A stretch of 64,000 bases of DNA, taken from NCBI GenBank assembly GCA_964446115.1, contig CAYUNE010000034.1, forward strand, positions 25,554 to 89,553, given 5' to 3'. Source of the DNA: CAYUNE01 sp964446115. GTDB lineage: Bacteria; Desulfobacterota; Desulfobulbia; Desulfobulbales; Desulfobulbaceae. Below, in pieces: positions 8,481 to 17,584 of the stretch (the first letter of the stretch is position 1; every line of letters starts with the position of its first letter). A program made the position numbers and the translations under genes. The notes beneath the pieces are model-generated. The model ran no database searches, was not told where the DNA came from, and saw nothing but the letters and a program-made list of their open reading frames with translations.

Positions 8481-9938
8481 ATGGATTTTCACTGGTCCCT
8501 GACCACGATCCTCTTTTTCACCGACCAGGTCATCCGCATCGGGTTTTCCACCCGCATCGTCATGAGCAAACGGGCCCAGCCCGCGGCGCTTGCCTGGCTG
8601 GTGGTCATTCTGGTTCTGCCCTTTGCCGGTGCCTGCCTCTACCTCCTCTTCGGCGAGACCCGCCTGGGCGACCGAAGGGCGGAACGGGCCGCGGCCGGGC
8701 TGGATATGTACAAACGCTGGATCGCCATTCTCAAAACCAGGTCCACCGTGGCCTGGAAGGAACTCAATCCCATCTGTCGTCTGCTGCACCGCCAGGCCGA
8801 TGCCCTGACCGGTATTCCGACACTGCCGGGAAACTCCCTGCAGCTGCTTGACGAGGCGGAGGCGGCTCTTCATTCCATTATAACCGATATCGACCGGGCC
8901 CGGAGCAGTTGTCACCTGGAATTTTACATCTGGCATAACGGCGGCACCGCCGATGAGGTGGCCGAGGCGCTTATCCGCGCCGCCGGTCGCGGCGTCAAAT
9001 GCCGTCTGCTGCTGGATTCGGTGGGAAGCGGAGATTTTCTGAAAAGCTCCATGGCCCGGAAAATGAGACAAAAAGGAGTGGAAATCGTCGAGGCGCTGCG
9101 CGCCGGAATCATCCGCGCCCTCTTTATCCGCGTCGACCTGCGCAACCATCGCAAACTGGTGATCATTGACGGCACAATCGCCTACACCGGCAGCCTCAAC
9201 ATGATCGATCCCCGCTATTTCAAGCAGGATCACGGCGTCGGCCGCTGGGTGGACACCATGGTGCGGGTGGAGGGGCCGGTGGTCGAGACCATGGGCGGCA
9301 CCTTCCTAGCCGACTGGATCATCGAATCCGGTGCCGATATCAGGACCATCTCCGGCCTGGCCGACGTCAAACCGGTGGCATCGTGCGGCGAGACAGCGGT
9401 TCAACTGGTTCCCTCGGGACCGGGGTTTGCCCCGGATATCATCTACAACCTTCTGCTGTCGACCATTTTCGCGGCCCGCAAGGAACTGATCCTCACCACT
9501 CCCTATTTCGTTCCGGACCAGATCATCCTCTCGGCGCTCAAGGCCGCTGCGGTCCGGGGAGTGCATGTCACCATCATCGTACCGGAACGGGTTGATTCAC
9601 GCCTGGTGCAGCTGGCCAGCAGAGCCCGCTACGAGGAATTGGTGCGCGCAGGTGTCAACATCATGCTCTTTCGCGAGGGGCTGCTCCACTCCAAGACAAT
9701 TACGGTTGACTCCGAGTTCAGCCTCATCGGCTCCGTCAACCTGGATATGCGCAGTTTCTGGCTTAACTTTGAAATCACCCTCTTTGTCTACGACACCAAG
9801 TTCACGCAACTTCTCAGAAAAACCCAGCAACGCTACATTGCCGGCTCCGTTCCCCTGGACTGCCTGGCCATGCGACACCGCGGTTTTTTCAACCGACTCC
9901 TGGAAAACAGCGCCCTTCTCATCGGCCCGCTGTTGTAA
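8481..9938 (+). CDS. cls: Cardiolipin synthase
   Basis: 485 residues, a phospholipase D-superfamily membrane enzyme condensing two phosphatidylglycerols into cardiolipin. The N-terminus has membrane segments (about 5-20 and 36-58). Two HKD motifs are complete: H223-K225-D230 in RNHRKLVIIDG and H403-K405-D410 in LLHSKTITVD, each followed by GS(L/V)N. Length and layout match bacterial ClsA. The next gene starts 21 bp downstream, so a two-gene transcript is likely. ATG start at 8481. Confidence 0.92.
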   Translation: MDFHWSLTTILFFTDQVIRIGFSTRIVMSKRAQPAALAWLVVILVLPFAGACLYLLFGETRLGDRRAERAAAGLDMYKRWIAILKTRSTVAWKELNPICRLLHRQADALTGIPTLPGNSLQLLDEAEAALHSIITDIDRARSSCHLEFYIWHNGGTADEVAEALIRAAGRGVKCRLLLDSVGSGDFLKSSMARKMRQKGVEIVEALRAGIIRALFIRVDLRNHRKLVIIDGTIAYTGSLNMIDPRYFKQDHGVGRWVDTMVRVEGPVVETMGGTFLADWIIESGADIRTISGLADVKPVASCGETAVQLVPSGPGFAPDIIYNLLLSTIFAARKELILTTPYFVPDQIILSALKAAAVRGVHVTIIVPERVDSRLVQLASRARYEELVRAGVNIMLFREGLLHSKTITVDSEFSLIGSVNLDMRSFWLNFEITLFVYDTKFTQLLRKTQQRYIAGSVPLDCLAMRHRGFFNRLLENSALLIGPLL

Positions 9939-9959
9939 CCTCCACCAAGGTACCCATTG

Positions 9960-10676
9960 ATGAAAATTCTGCTGCTCAGCGACATCCATGCCAACTTTCC
10001 GGCACTTGCCTCCATCTACAGTGCCGAAAAAACGCACTCACACGATATGATCATCCACTGCGGCGACTCCACCGTTTATGCAACCTTTCCCGGCGCCACC
10101 CTTAATTGGCTCAAAAAACACAAGGCCGTCAACATTCTCGGCAACACCGACATCAAGGTCCTCAAGCTCCTGCGCGGATCCGGTTTCAAAAAACCAAAAA
10201 AGGCGGAAAAACGCATCATGTACACCTGGACGGCGGCGCATCTCGCTGCCGCGGAAATCGACTATCTTGCCTCGTTACCCCTTTATCACGAATTTACCGC
10301 CGCCGGCCGGAAGATCGGCGTCTATCACGGCAGTCCCGCCAATCCCAATGAACAGCTCTTTGCCTCCACTCCCTCCCAGCGTTTTGAGGAAATAGGCAGG
10401 AAAAGCGACCGCGATATCATTCTCTGCGGCCATTCCCACACTCCCTTTCATAAAAAAATAAGAGGAGTGCACTTTATCAATCCCGGCAGCGTGGGAAGAA
10501 TGTTCGACGGTGATCCCCGCGCCTCCTATGCGGTGCTGGAGATCGATGAACAGCGGATCAGGGTGCGTCATTTCAGACGCGGTTATGACATCGAAGAGAC
10601 GGTGCGGGGTATCACGGAGGCCTTGCTGCCGCCGATCTACGGGGAAATGTACCGGCTGGGCCGCAAGCTCAACTGA
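9960..10676 (+). CDS. YfcE/MJ0936-type metallophosphoesterase
   Basis: 238 residues of the calcineurin-like phosphoesterase fold. Metal ligands are visible: D8 and H10 in LLLSDIHAN, the GDS box, GNTD and the C-terminal GHSHTP, followed by FINPGSVG. This signature belongs to small two-metal phosphodiesterases such as YfcE; physiological substrates of the group are mostly unknown. The ATG at 9960 has AAGG 9 nt upstream; a TTG directly before it is less likely. It follows cls by 21 bp. Confidence 0.8.
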   Translation: MKILLLSDIHANFPALASIYSAEKTHSHDMIIHCGDSTVYATFPGATLNWLKKHKAVNILGNTDIKVLKLLRGSGFKKPKKAEKRIMYTWTAAHLAAAEIDYLASLPLYHEFTAAGRKIGVYHGSPANPNEQLFASTPSQRFEEIGRKSDRDIILCGHSHTPFHKKIRGVHFINPGSVGRMFDGDPRASYAVLEIDEQRIRVRHFRRGYDIEETVRGITEALLPPIYGEMYRLGRKLN

Positions 10677-10711
10677 AAAGCTTAAGCTCCCCGACCCCGG
10701 AGAAAAACAGC

Positions 10712-10745
10712 CGTAACCGCTCACAGCGATCGGCAACCCGGCGAA
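10712..10745. repeat. Diverged copy (E) of the dispersed intergenic repeat
   Basis: The stretch GTAACCGCTCACAG...AACCCGGCG resembles the reverse complement of the core shared by the copies at 38.8 and 46.2 kb (GTAACCGATCACAG...AACCCTGCG), with one single-base gap. It lies in the gap after the phosphoesterase gene. Similarity is partial, so membership is tentative. Confidence 0.4.
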
Positions 10746-10784
10746 TGCACCCCCTTGGCTGCAAGCGCTCACGGGGCGAAAAAT

Positions 10785-11165
10785 CTAGATATGGGAAACC
10801 GCCGGACGGTAGTTGCCGGCGCAGGTGTACTGGATCTGCTCCACAGACTCCAGATATTTCTTCTTGGTCATGAGGCAGTCAAAGGCGGTTGAGGGAAACT
10901 TTTCCGCAATCCAGTCCGCCTCGGCATAGAGGTGATTATCCCAGTAAATGAGGGTCCACTTGGATTCTTCTTCGGCTTTTTTCCAGGCAATCCGCTCCTC
11001 GACGAAATCACCCACCGGGAAATAGGGAACGCCGTCCCTGTCGACGAAGATCGTCATCAGCCATGTGGGCTCATCTTCCTCCTCAAGGACGTATTTGGTC
11101 AGGATATTCACCTGTTTGGTGCTGTTGATCACGGTCAGCTTATTGTGGAAATCGGGCTGTTTCAT
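10785..11165 (-). CDS. Hypothetical protein, 126 residues
   Basis: I do not recognise this protein. It is soluble-looking, acidic and rich in Trp and Tyr (TWLMTIFVDRDG, WTLIYWDNHLYAEADWI), with no signal peptide or membrane segment. Two Cys (FDCL and YTCAG) are far apart. The ATG at 11165 is chosen because GGAGGT lies 10 nt upstream; an in-frame start at 11234 would add 23 basic residues with no ribosome site. It is monocistronic and lies divergent from the PPK2 pair. Coding is supported by length, a good ribosome site and normal codon use. Confidence 0.6.
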   Translation of the reverse strand: MKQPDFHNKLTVINSTKQVNILTKYVLEEEDEPTWLMTIFVDRDGVPYFPVGDFVEERIAWKKAEEESKWTLIYWDNHLYAEADWIAEKFPSTAFDCLMTKKKYLESVEQIQYTCAGNYRPAVSHI

Positions 11166-11495
11166 TATGGTCGGGACCTCCGCTTTTCTGCTTTGGCCAG
11201 GCACCTGTCTTCCTGGATACTGGTATTTTCTCACGTGAGATCAATGAGCTATACCTGTATCGGCAGGGCTGCACGGCACCTTTAGCAAAAAGACCCTTTC
11301 ACACTCCCACTTCACCCCGCCCCACGGCCCTCGTTGCCCTTCCCCCAAGGTTTTTGGCCCCGCCGCTGATCTGAATATCTTTGACAAATATTGGTATCTC
11401 CGTTATAATTCGTAGAATTATCAAGACTTTTGATGTTCTTTTTCAACTTCCTTTATACCGCCGGCGCCATACCAACATTTCACAAGGAGGACCCC
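11166..11495. other. Divergent intergenic region, 330 bp
   Basis: No gene seen. It holds the consensus promoter for the PPK2 genes (11381-11409) and an 80-nt leader ending in AGGAGG before the ATG at 11496. The half next to the leftward hypothetical gene shows no clear promoter. Confidence 0.5.
11381..11409 (+). promoter_or_regulatory. Full-consensus sigma70 promoter of the PPK2 pair
   Basis: TTGACA (11381-11386), exactly 17 bp, TATAAT (11404-11409): both hexamers and the spacing match consensus perfectly. The start codon is 87 nt downstream. Confidence 0.9.
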
Positions 11496-12500
11496 ATGAC
11501 CCCCAAACAGAAAAAAAAGAAAAAATCCGCCAAGTCCTTTCCTTCACCCTCCGACAGAAAGGCCATCACCGATAAACGGATTTCCGAGATCATCACCGAA
11601 TCCCTCGACCGCATCGAAAGCAAACTGGGGAACATCAGGGAGCCGAGCGAACAGATCAAGAAGGTGAGAAACCTGCTGAAAAAGAAAGATAAGGATAAAA
11701 TTCTCCAAAGAGCGCTGGAAAAATATTATAACAAGGAGGAACTGAAACCCTACCAGGCTGAACTCATCAAACTGCAACAGCACCTGGAGAAGACCGGCAG
11801 GAAGATGATCATCCTTTTCGACGGCCGGGACGCCTCGGGCAAGGGGGGAACCATTCGCCGGGTGGCCAGGTATATGAATGAAAAACATTACCGGGTCGTG
11901 GCGCTGGGCAAGCCCACCAAGGACCAGCAGACCCAGCTGCACATCAAGAGATATGTGGAACAGTTTCCCCGGGCCGGAGAGATCGTCATGTTCGACCGCT
12001 CCTGGTACAACCGGGCCATGGTGGAACCGGTGATGGGATTTTGTACGCAGAAACAGTACAAACGCTTCATGAAGAAGGTTGCCACCTATGAAAAGAACTT
12101 CACCGACGACGGGGAAACCATCCTGCTGAAACTCTACTTTTCCGTTTCCAAGGAAGAGCAGGCCTATCGCTTTGCCCGGCGGCAGAACGATCCCCTGCGC
12201 CAGTGGAAACTCAGCGAGGTGGATCTCCAGGCCCAGGACCTCTGGGACGAGTTCACGGAAAAAAAATATGAGATGCTGAAGAAGACCCACACTCCCAAGA
12301 CGAAGTGGTATGTGATCAAGTCCGATGACAAACACCAGGCGCGTCTCAACACCATGCGCCTCATTCTCAGCTCGACGAAATACAGCGGCCGCAGCCGCTC
12401 CCTCAACTTCAAACCGGATCCGGAGATCGTAGTTCCCGGAGACAAGGAACTCAAAGTCATGGAAAAACAGCGGAAAAAATTCGGCAAATTCCTGTCGTAA
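11496..12500 (+). CDS. ppk2: Polyphosphate kinase 2, first paralog (diverged)
   Basis: 334 residues. PPK2 enzymes move phosphate between polyphosphate and nucleotides. The N-terminus is Lys-rich (about 1-12), followed by a helical segment. Walker A is FDGRDASGKGGT (residues ~108-119) and the lid/Walker B segment is FDRSWYNRAMVEPVMGFC. The region between is unusual: where class I enzymes have WYFQRYV this one has LHIKRYVEQFPRAGEI, so nucleotide preference may differ. The start at 11496 has AGGAGG 5 nt upstream; a start at 11430 would lengthen it without support. A paralog follows 62 bp later in the same transcript. Confidence 0.88.
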   Translation: MTPKQKKKKKSAKSFPSPSDRKAITDKRISEIITESLDRIESKLGNIREPSEQIKKVRNLLKKKDKDKILQRALEKYYNKEELKPYQAELIKLQQHLEKTGRKMIILFDGRDASGKGGTIRRVARYMNEKHYRVVALGKPTKDQQTQLHIKRYVEQFPRAGEIVMFDRSWYNRAMVEPVMGFCTQKQYKRFMKKVATYEKNFTDDGETILLKLYFSVSKEEQAYRFARRQNDPLRQWKLSEVDLQAQDLWDEFTEKKYEMLKKTHTPKTKWYVIKSDDKHQARLNTMRLILSSTKYSGRSRSLNFKPDPEIVVPGDKELKVMEKQRKKFGKFLS

Positions 12501-12562
12501 CTTTTCACTGCAGCACGCGGGCACCAGATACTAAATTTTACCGACAAGGAGAAATCACAGCG

Positions 12563-13516
12563 ATGAGCACGAAAAAGGGCACCGGTAAATCCAAATCCAG
12601 GAACAAGGGAAAGGCTAAATCCGGGAAAGGCAAAAAGGAGAGTTGTCCCACCAGCTTCAAACTGCTTGAAGGCACGGCCTTCAAGTTCAAGGACCAGGTC
12701 AAGGGACCCAACATGTGTCCCATCTGGATCAAGAAGAAACACCTGGAGTATGAGGTGGAGCTCAAGCGGATGCAGATCGAGCTGATGAAGCTGCAAAAAC
12801 ACATGCGCTCCTCGGGGATGCGGATCCTGGCCATATTCGAGGGCCGCGACGCCGCGGGCAAGGGCGGTACCATCAAGCGGATCACCGCTTTCCTCAATCC
12901 GCGCGGCACCCGGGTGGTCGCCCTGGCCAAACCCAGCGACACGGAAACCACTCAGTGGTACTTTCAGCGCTATGTACCCCACCTTCCGGCAGCGGGAGAA
13001 CTGGTGCTCTTTGATCGTTCCTGGTACAACCGGGCCATGGTGGAACCGGTGATGGGATTCTGTACCGATGCCCAGCACAAACGTTTTCTCAAGGACGTGC
13101 CCCTGTTTGAGGAGATGCTGGTCAAGGACGGCATCAAACTTTTCAAGTTCTATTTCTCGGTGTCCAAAGAGGAACAGGCGGCCCGTTTCGAATCACGCAA
13201 GACCGATCCCCTCAAGCAGTACAAACTTTCACCGGTGGATAACCTGGCCCAGAAGTACTGGGATCAGTACAGTGTAAAAAAATTCCAGATGCTCAATGAG
13301 ACCAACCGCACCATCACTCCCTGGACCATCATCCGCTCGGACAGCAAGAAAAAAGCCCGCATCAACTGCATGAAGCATATCCTCACCCACGTTGATTATG
13401 ATGAAAAACTACCGGCAAAGGATCTTGAGGTCGATCCCCGCATCGTCATCTCGGGAATCGACGAGATCAAACACATGGAGGAACACCTCTTCAAACCCAA
13501 CAAGCTCAGAGGCTAA
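12563..13516 (+). CDS. ppk2: Polyphosphate kinase 2, class I, second paralog
   Basis: 317 residues. A Lys/Gly/Ser-rich N-terminus (1-25) precedes the core. Walker A is FEGRDAAGKGGT (about 92-103); NPRGTRVVAL, WYFQRYVPHLPAAGE and FDRSWYNRAMVEPVMGFC match class I PPK2, which mostly phosphorylate nucleoside diphosphates with polyphosphate. AAGGAG lies before the start. It shares the consensus promoter at 11381-11409 with its upstream paralog and ends at a strong terminator 40 bp after the stop. The pair looks like an old tandem duplication, given the sequence divergence. Confidence 0.92.
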   Translation: MSTKKGTGKSKSRNKGKAKSGKGKKESCPTSFKLLEGTAFKFKDQVKGPNMCPIWIKKKHLEYEVELKRMQIELMKLQKHMRSSGMRILAIFEGRDAAGKGGTIKRITAFLNPRGTRVVALAKPSDTETTQWYFQRYVPHLPAAGELVLFDRSWYNRAMVEPVMGFCTDAQHKRFLKDVPLFEEMLVKDGIKLFKFYFSVSKEEQAARFESRKTDPLKQYKLSPVDNLAQKYWDQYSVKKFQMLNETNRTITPWTIIRSDSKKKARINCMKHILTHVDYDEKLPAKDLEVDPRIVISGIDEIKHMEEHLFKPNKLRG

Positions 13517-13555
13517 GAGTAAGGACTGATCAGAACGATCGGTCCGGAAATGCAC

Positions 13556-13608
13556 CAGGGCCGGCAACGGATGCAGCTCCCTGCACCGGTTGCCGGCCCT
13601 GTTTTTTT
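13556..13608 (+). terminator. Rho-independent terminator of the PPK2 unit
   Basis: A 13-bp perfect stem (CAGGGCCGGCAAC at 13556-13568 with its complement at 13589-13601) is followed by seven T. It separates the rightward PPK2 genes from leftward secA. Confidence 0.9.
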
Positions 13609-13628
13609 CTTTTTCTTCAGGACAACCT

Positions 13629-16178
13629 TCAGGTAATCCTACCGCAACACTTTTTGAACTTTTTGCCGCTGCCGCATGGACAGGGGGCATTCCGTCCCAC
13701 CTTTTTCCGGCTGCGCCTCACCGTGGCCGAACGCTGCTCATCGCCGCCGCCCGCCTGCCGACTACGTTCAAGCTCCCTTTCCCTTTTGCGACGCTGCTCC
13801 TCCTCAAGGCGTTCCACCTCGTCCTGCTGTACCACCTGCACCCGCATCAGCGTGCTCACCGCCTGGATCTTCACCGTATCGATCATATCCATGAACAGGG
13901 CAAATCCCTCCTTTTTATACTCGTCAAGGGGATTTTTCTGGCCATATCCCCGCAGACCGATACCCTCCTTGAGGTGATCCATGCTCAGCAGATGATCCTT
14001 CCAGTGGGAATCAACGATCTGCAATAAAATAATACGCTCCAGATGACGCATCTGCTCAACACCATTGCGCTCTTCCTGAGCCTCGTAGGCCTCCTGAACC
14101 TGTCGGAGCAGCATCTCCTCAAAATCTTCACGGGAAAGGTCCACCTTGTCTTCGTCGTCCACGGGCGTATCCAGGTTGAAAAGCTCCAGAATGCGATCCT
14201 GGAAAAGCTGCCAGTCCCACTCCTCCGAGGGGGTTTTCTCCCGGACGATCTCATCGGCAACCATTCCCACCAGGTCCGCCATCATATCCTCGACCACCGG
14301 TTTGACATCATCGGTTTCCAGCAGTTCACGGCGTTGGCGATAGATCACCTCCCGTTGCTTGTTCATGACATCGTCATACTCGAGCAGGTGCTTGCGTATG
14401 TCAAAGTTGTGGCCCTCCACCTTGCGCTGGGCATTTTCAATGGCCTTGGAGATCATGGAGTGTTCAATGGGTTCATCCTCCTCCATGCCGAGTTTATCCA
14501 TGATACCGGAGATCCGGCCGGATCCGAAGATCCGCAGCAGATCATCCTCCAGGGAGAGATAGAAACGGGATGACCCCGGATCACCCTGCCGCCCGGCTCT
14601 TCCGCGCAGCTGGTTGTCGATGCGGCGCGATTCGTGACGGCTGGTGCCGAGAATATGCAGGCCGCCCAGCTCCACCACACCCTCGCCCAGCTTGATATCC
14701 GTACCGCGACCGGCCATGTTGGTGGCAATGGTCACCTTGCCCTTCTGGCCGGCATTGGCGATAATCTCCGCCTCCCGCTCGTGGTGCTTGGCATTGAGCA
14801 CCTCATGGGGAATGCCTTCCCGTTTGAGCATTTTGGCTATCTTTTCCGAGACATCGATGGAAATGGTCCCCACCAGCACCGGCTGGCCCTTGGCATGCAG
14901 CTCCTTGATCTCCCTGATAATGGCCCGGTACTTTGCCTTGAGATTTTTGTAGATCACGTCGGCGTAATCGACGCGGATCATGTCCCTGTTGGTGGGAATG
15001 ACAACCACCTCGAGGTTATAGATCTTCTTGAACTCCGGAGCCTCGGTATCTGCTGTACCGGTCATGCCGGCCAGCTTCTTGTACATCCTGAAGTAATTCT
15101 GGAAGGTGATAGAGGCAAGTGTTTGATTTTCCCTTTCTATCTTTACACCTTCCTTCGCCTCCAGTGCCTGGTGCAGGCCATCGCTGTATCGCCGCCCCTC
15201 CATGGTGCGGCCGGTGAACTCATCAACGATAACAACTTCACCGTTTTTGACGATATAGTCCACATCGCGCTGGAAAATCACATGGGCCTTGAGGGCCTGA
15301 TTGATATGGTGGAGCTGGTCGATGTTGGTGGGATCGTAAAGATTATCGATCTTGAGCAGCTCTTCGCCCAGGGCAACACCCTCCTCGGTGAGCATGACCT
15401 GCCGGGCCTTCTCGTCCACGGTGTAATGTTCGTCCTTTTTGAAGTTGCGCATCAACCGGTCCACCTTGAGATACATATCGGTGGAGATGTCTGCCGGGCC
15501 GGAGATGATCAGCGGTGTCCTGGCCTCGTCGATGAGAATGGAATCCACCTCGTCGACAATGGCGTAGTGAAAATCCCGCTGACAAAAATCGGCCCGATCA
15601 AACTTCATATTGTCGCGGAGATAATCAAAACCAAATTCATTATTGGTACCATAGGTGACATCGGCGGCATAGGCCTCCCGCCGCTGGTCGTCATCCATAT
15701 CGTGGATGATCTTGCCGGTGGTCAGCCCGAGAAAACGGTAGATCTGCCCCATCCACTCCATATCACGGGCGGCAAGGTAATCATTGACCGTGACCACATG
15801 CACTCCTTTTCCCGGCAGGGCATTGAGATAGACCGCCAATGTTGAAGTAAGGGTTTTTCCTTCACCGGTTTTCATCTCAGCAATCTTTCCCTGGTGAAGA
15901 ACAATACCGCCGATGAGCTGAACGTCATAGTGGCGTTCACCAAGCAGCCGTCTGCCCGCTTCACGGACAACGGCAAAGGCCTCGGGCAGAAGCTCGTCAA
16001 GGCTCTCGCCCTTGTCGAGACGTTGGCGGAACTCCACGGTTTTGCCGGCAAGTTCATCGTCGCTCAACGGCCGGACCGTGGATTCCAGATCGTTGATCCT
16101 CTGGACAATTGGGTTCAACTGCTTGATAAAGCGTTCGTTTTTACTACCAAAGACCTTGGTGAGCACTTTTCCAATCAT
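13629..16178 (-). CDS. secA: Preprotein translocase ATPase SecA
   Basis: 849 residues. The motor drives unfolded preproteins through SecYEG. Walker A MKTGEGKT is at 102-109, the DEVDSILIDEARTPLIISG box and the GRGTDIKLG motif of the second nucleotide domain are present, as is the helical scaffold. The tail ends in RNAPCPCGSGKKFKKCC, the SEC-C zinc finger that binds SecB and phospholipids. Length fits the normal bacterial SecA. It is the last gene in a leftward series argS, SPOR protein, acetyltransferase, secA, with an 87-bp gap before it. No clear terminator is seen on the leftward side. Confidence 0.98.
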   Translation of the reverse strand: MIGKVLTKVFGSKNERFIKQLNPIVQRINDLESTVRPLSDDELAGKTVEFRQRLDKGESLDELLPEAFAVVREAGRRLLGERHYDVQLIGGIVLHQGKIAEMKTGEGKTLTSTLAVYLNALPGKGVHVVTVNDYLAARDMEWMGQIYRFLGLTTGKIIHDMDDDQRREAYAADVTYGTNNEFGFDYLRDNMKFDRADFCQRDFHYAIVDEVDSILIDEARTPLIISGPADISTDMYLKVDRLMRNFKKDEHYTVDEKARQVMLTEEGVALGEELLKIDNLYDPTNIDQLHHINQALKAHVIFQRDVDYIVKNGEVVIVDEFTGRTMEGRRYSDGLHQALEAKEGVKIERENQTLASITFQNYFRMYKKLAGMTGTADTEAPEFKKIYNLEVVVIPTNRDMIRVDYADVIYKNLKAKYRAIIREIKELHAKGQPVLVGTISIDVSEKIAKMLKREGIPHEVLNAKHHEREAEIIANAGQKGKVTIATNMAGRGTDIKLGEGVVELGGLHILGTSRHESRRIDNQLRGRAGRQGDPGSSRFYLSLEDDLLRIFGSGRISGIMDKLGMEEDEPIEHSMISKAIENAQRKVEGHNFDIRKHLLEYDDVMNKQREVIYRQRRELLETDDVKPVVEDMMADLVGMVADEIVREKTPSEEWDWQLFQDRILELFNLDTPVDDEDKVDLSREDFEEMLLRQVQEAYEAQEERNGVEQMRHLERIILLQIVDSHWKDHLLSMDHLKEGIGLRGYGQKNPLDEYKKEGFALFMDMIDTVKIQAVSTLMRVQVVQQDEVERLEEEQRRKRERELERSRQAGGGDEQRSATVRRSRKKVGRNAPCPCGSGKKFKKCCGRIT

Positions 16179-16265
16179 ATTGCGTTCTTTCCTCTTTCAA
16201 TTTTCGAAAACCCGACCCGTCCCTGCCGCCGGCGCCGGAGAATGCGTCCGGTTGTTACGGCAATC

Positions 16266-16739
16266 TCAATCGTCGGGATTGATTTCCGTCCCGTCCACGG
16301 TTTTCATCATCGCCTCTTCGTCACAGTCGGGAAACTGGGGACAGTTGATACAGTCACTCCATATCTTGTGGGGCAGTGCGCTCTTGTCAATGGTGACAAA
16401 ACCAAGCGAGCGAAAAAACTCCTGCTGATAGGTGAGCGTAAACACCCTGCTGATGCCGAACCCGCTGGCATCGGCAAGACAACGTCTGACAAGCCGCGCA
16501 CCGATTCCCTGCTTCTGGGCATTTTCCTTAACGGCAAGGGACCTGATCTCAGCCAGGTTTTCCCAGGTGATGTGCAGGGCACAGACCCCCTTCACCCCAC
16601 CGTCATCATAGACTACAAAATCCCGCAGCGAATCGTACAACGAGCTGATGGAACGACCCAGCAACAGCCCCTGGCCGGCAAAGTGCTGCAAAAGGGCATG
16701 GATCTCCCGGACGTCCTCAATGTGGGCTTTGCGGATCAT
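16266..16739 (-). CDS. Short argA-like N-acetyltransferase (probable N-acetylglutamate synthase)
   Basis: 157 residues, GNAT fold. The acetyl-CoA loop is in SLAVKENAQKQGIGARLV (Q/RxxGxG/A) near residues 68-85. The C-terminal part, FRSLGFVTIDKSALPHKIW followed by three Cys in CINCPQFPDC, is typical of the short stand-alone N-acetylglutamate synthases found in many bacteria that lack classical ArgA. They start arginine synthesis by acetylating glutamate. The arginine link is strengthened by argJ in the window but the neighbours (SPOR protein, secA) are unrelated. Another GNAT activity cannot be excluded. Confidence 0.75.
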   Translation of the reverse strand: MIRKAHIEDVREIHALLQHFAGQGLLLGRSISSLYDSLRDFVVYDDGGVKGVCALHITWENLAEIRSLAVKENAQKQGIGARLVRRCLADASGFGISRVFTLTYQQEFFRSLGFVTIDKSALPHKIWSDCINCPQFPDCDEEAMMKTVDGTEINPDD

Positions 16740-16873
16740 TTTTCGTATTGTTCTCGTTGGAATCGGCTGAGGGGAATCAGACAGGACCTATTATGGTGGC
16801 GGCAGGGAAGATCGTCAAGGGATCTTCTTGTCCTTGTCCGTATTTCTCCGGCTGCGCCGTGGTTTCAGGATGG

Positions 16874-17533
16874 TCAACGTAACCGCCATGCTGGTAAGCG
16901 GGCGACATAGGGCTTCTTGATGGAGGCGGCCAGATTTTTTTCATAGGCGACGGCGTCTTCCCGGGTGCGGAACCTGCCGATACAGACGCGCACCAGGGCA
17001 TCGTCGCCCTCAAGAGCGGGGATAAGATACACCCGCTTGTGTTCTTTTTTCAGGGCCGCGACCTTTTCGCGGGCCATTGCACCATCCCGGTAAGCGCCCA
17101 CCTGCAAGGTGAAATAGTGACCGGCCGGGGCCATTTTTTTCAGTCCCGGGGTAATCCTGACCAGGTTTTCAGATGCGGCAGCGTGTTTGTTTTTTTTGTC
17201 CCGGTCACTCTCCCTTGTTTCCGGTGCCGCTGCCGATTTGACCTCCCGCGGCTCCCGGGCCCGGCGCACCTTTTCTTTTCTCTCTTCGATGCGGATCTTG
17301 GCCCTGTCCTCAATGGTGGCCACGCCGGCGGCTGTGGAACGGGGCGTTGTCGGCGGCAGCAAAATGGTTTGTCCCGCCCAGATGCCGATGAGGAACATCC
17401 AGAGAAAAAGACAGAAGAGTACCACGCCGATACCGGCTATTCCGGGCCATCCCAGCTCAAAACGAAAGGTTCTCGTCTTTCCGGTCTTCTTTTTTTTGGT
17501 CTTGCGCGTCGGGCGTCTCTTTCTCTGGGCCAT
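16874..17533 (-). CDS. SPOR-domain membrane protein
   Basis: 219 residues. A strongly basic cytoplasmic N-terminus (RKRRPTRKTKKKKTGK) is followed by one transmembrane segment (about 31-55), a charged linker (65-135) and a C-terminal SPOR domain (about 137-215) beginning YFTLQVGAYRDGAMA and including VRVCIGRFRTREDA. SPOR domains bind denuded septal peptidoglycan, so the protein probably sits at the division site facing the periplasm, as FtsN and DedD do. It follows argS by 51 bp, so the two are probably co-transcribed. Confidence 0.82.
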   Translation of the reverse strand: MAQRKRRPTRKTKKKKTGKTRTFRFELGWPGIAGIGVVLFCLFLWMFLIGIWAGQTILLPPTTPRSTAAGVATIEDRAKIRIEERKEKVRRAREPREVKSAAAPETRESDRDKKNKHAAASENLVRITPGLKKMAPAGHYFTLQVGAYRDGAMAREKVAALKKEHKRVYLIPALEGDDALVRVCIGRFRTREDAVAYEKNLAASIKKPYVARLPAWRLR

Positions 17534-17584
17534 GAGCCGTCTGTTTTCCGGGACAGGTGGGGATTGAAGAGATGATAACCGGTT

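Noticed and set aside
10687..10701. 15-bp match CTCCCCGACCCCGGA to 3218-3232
   Set aside because: Short, GC-rich and without shared flanks; likely chance.
14634..15845. Rightward 403-codon frame opposite secA
   Set aside because: Antisense shadow; secA is unmistakable on the other strand.
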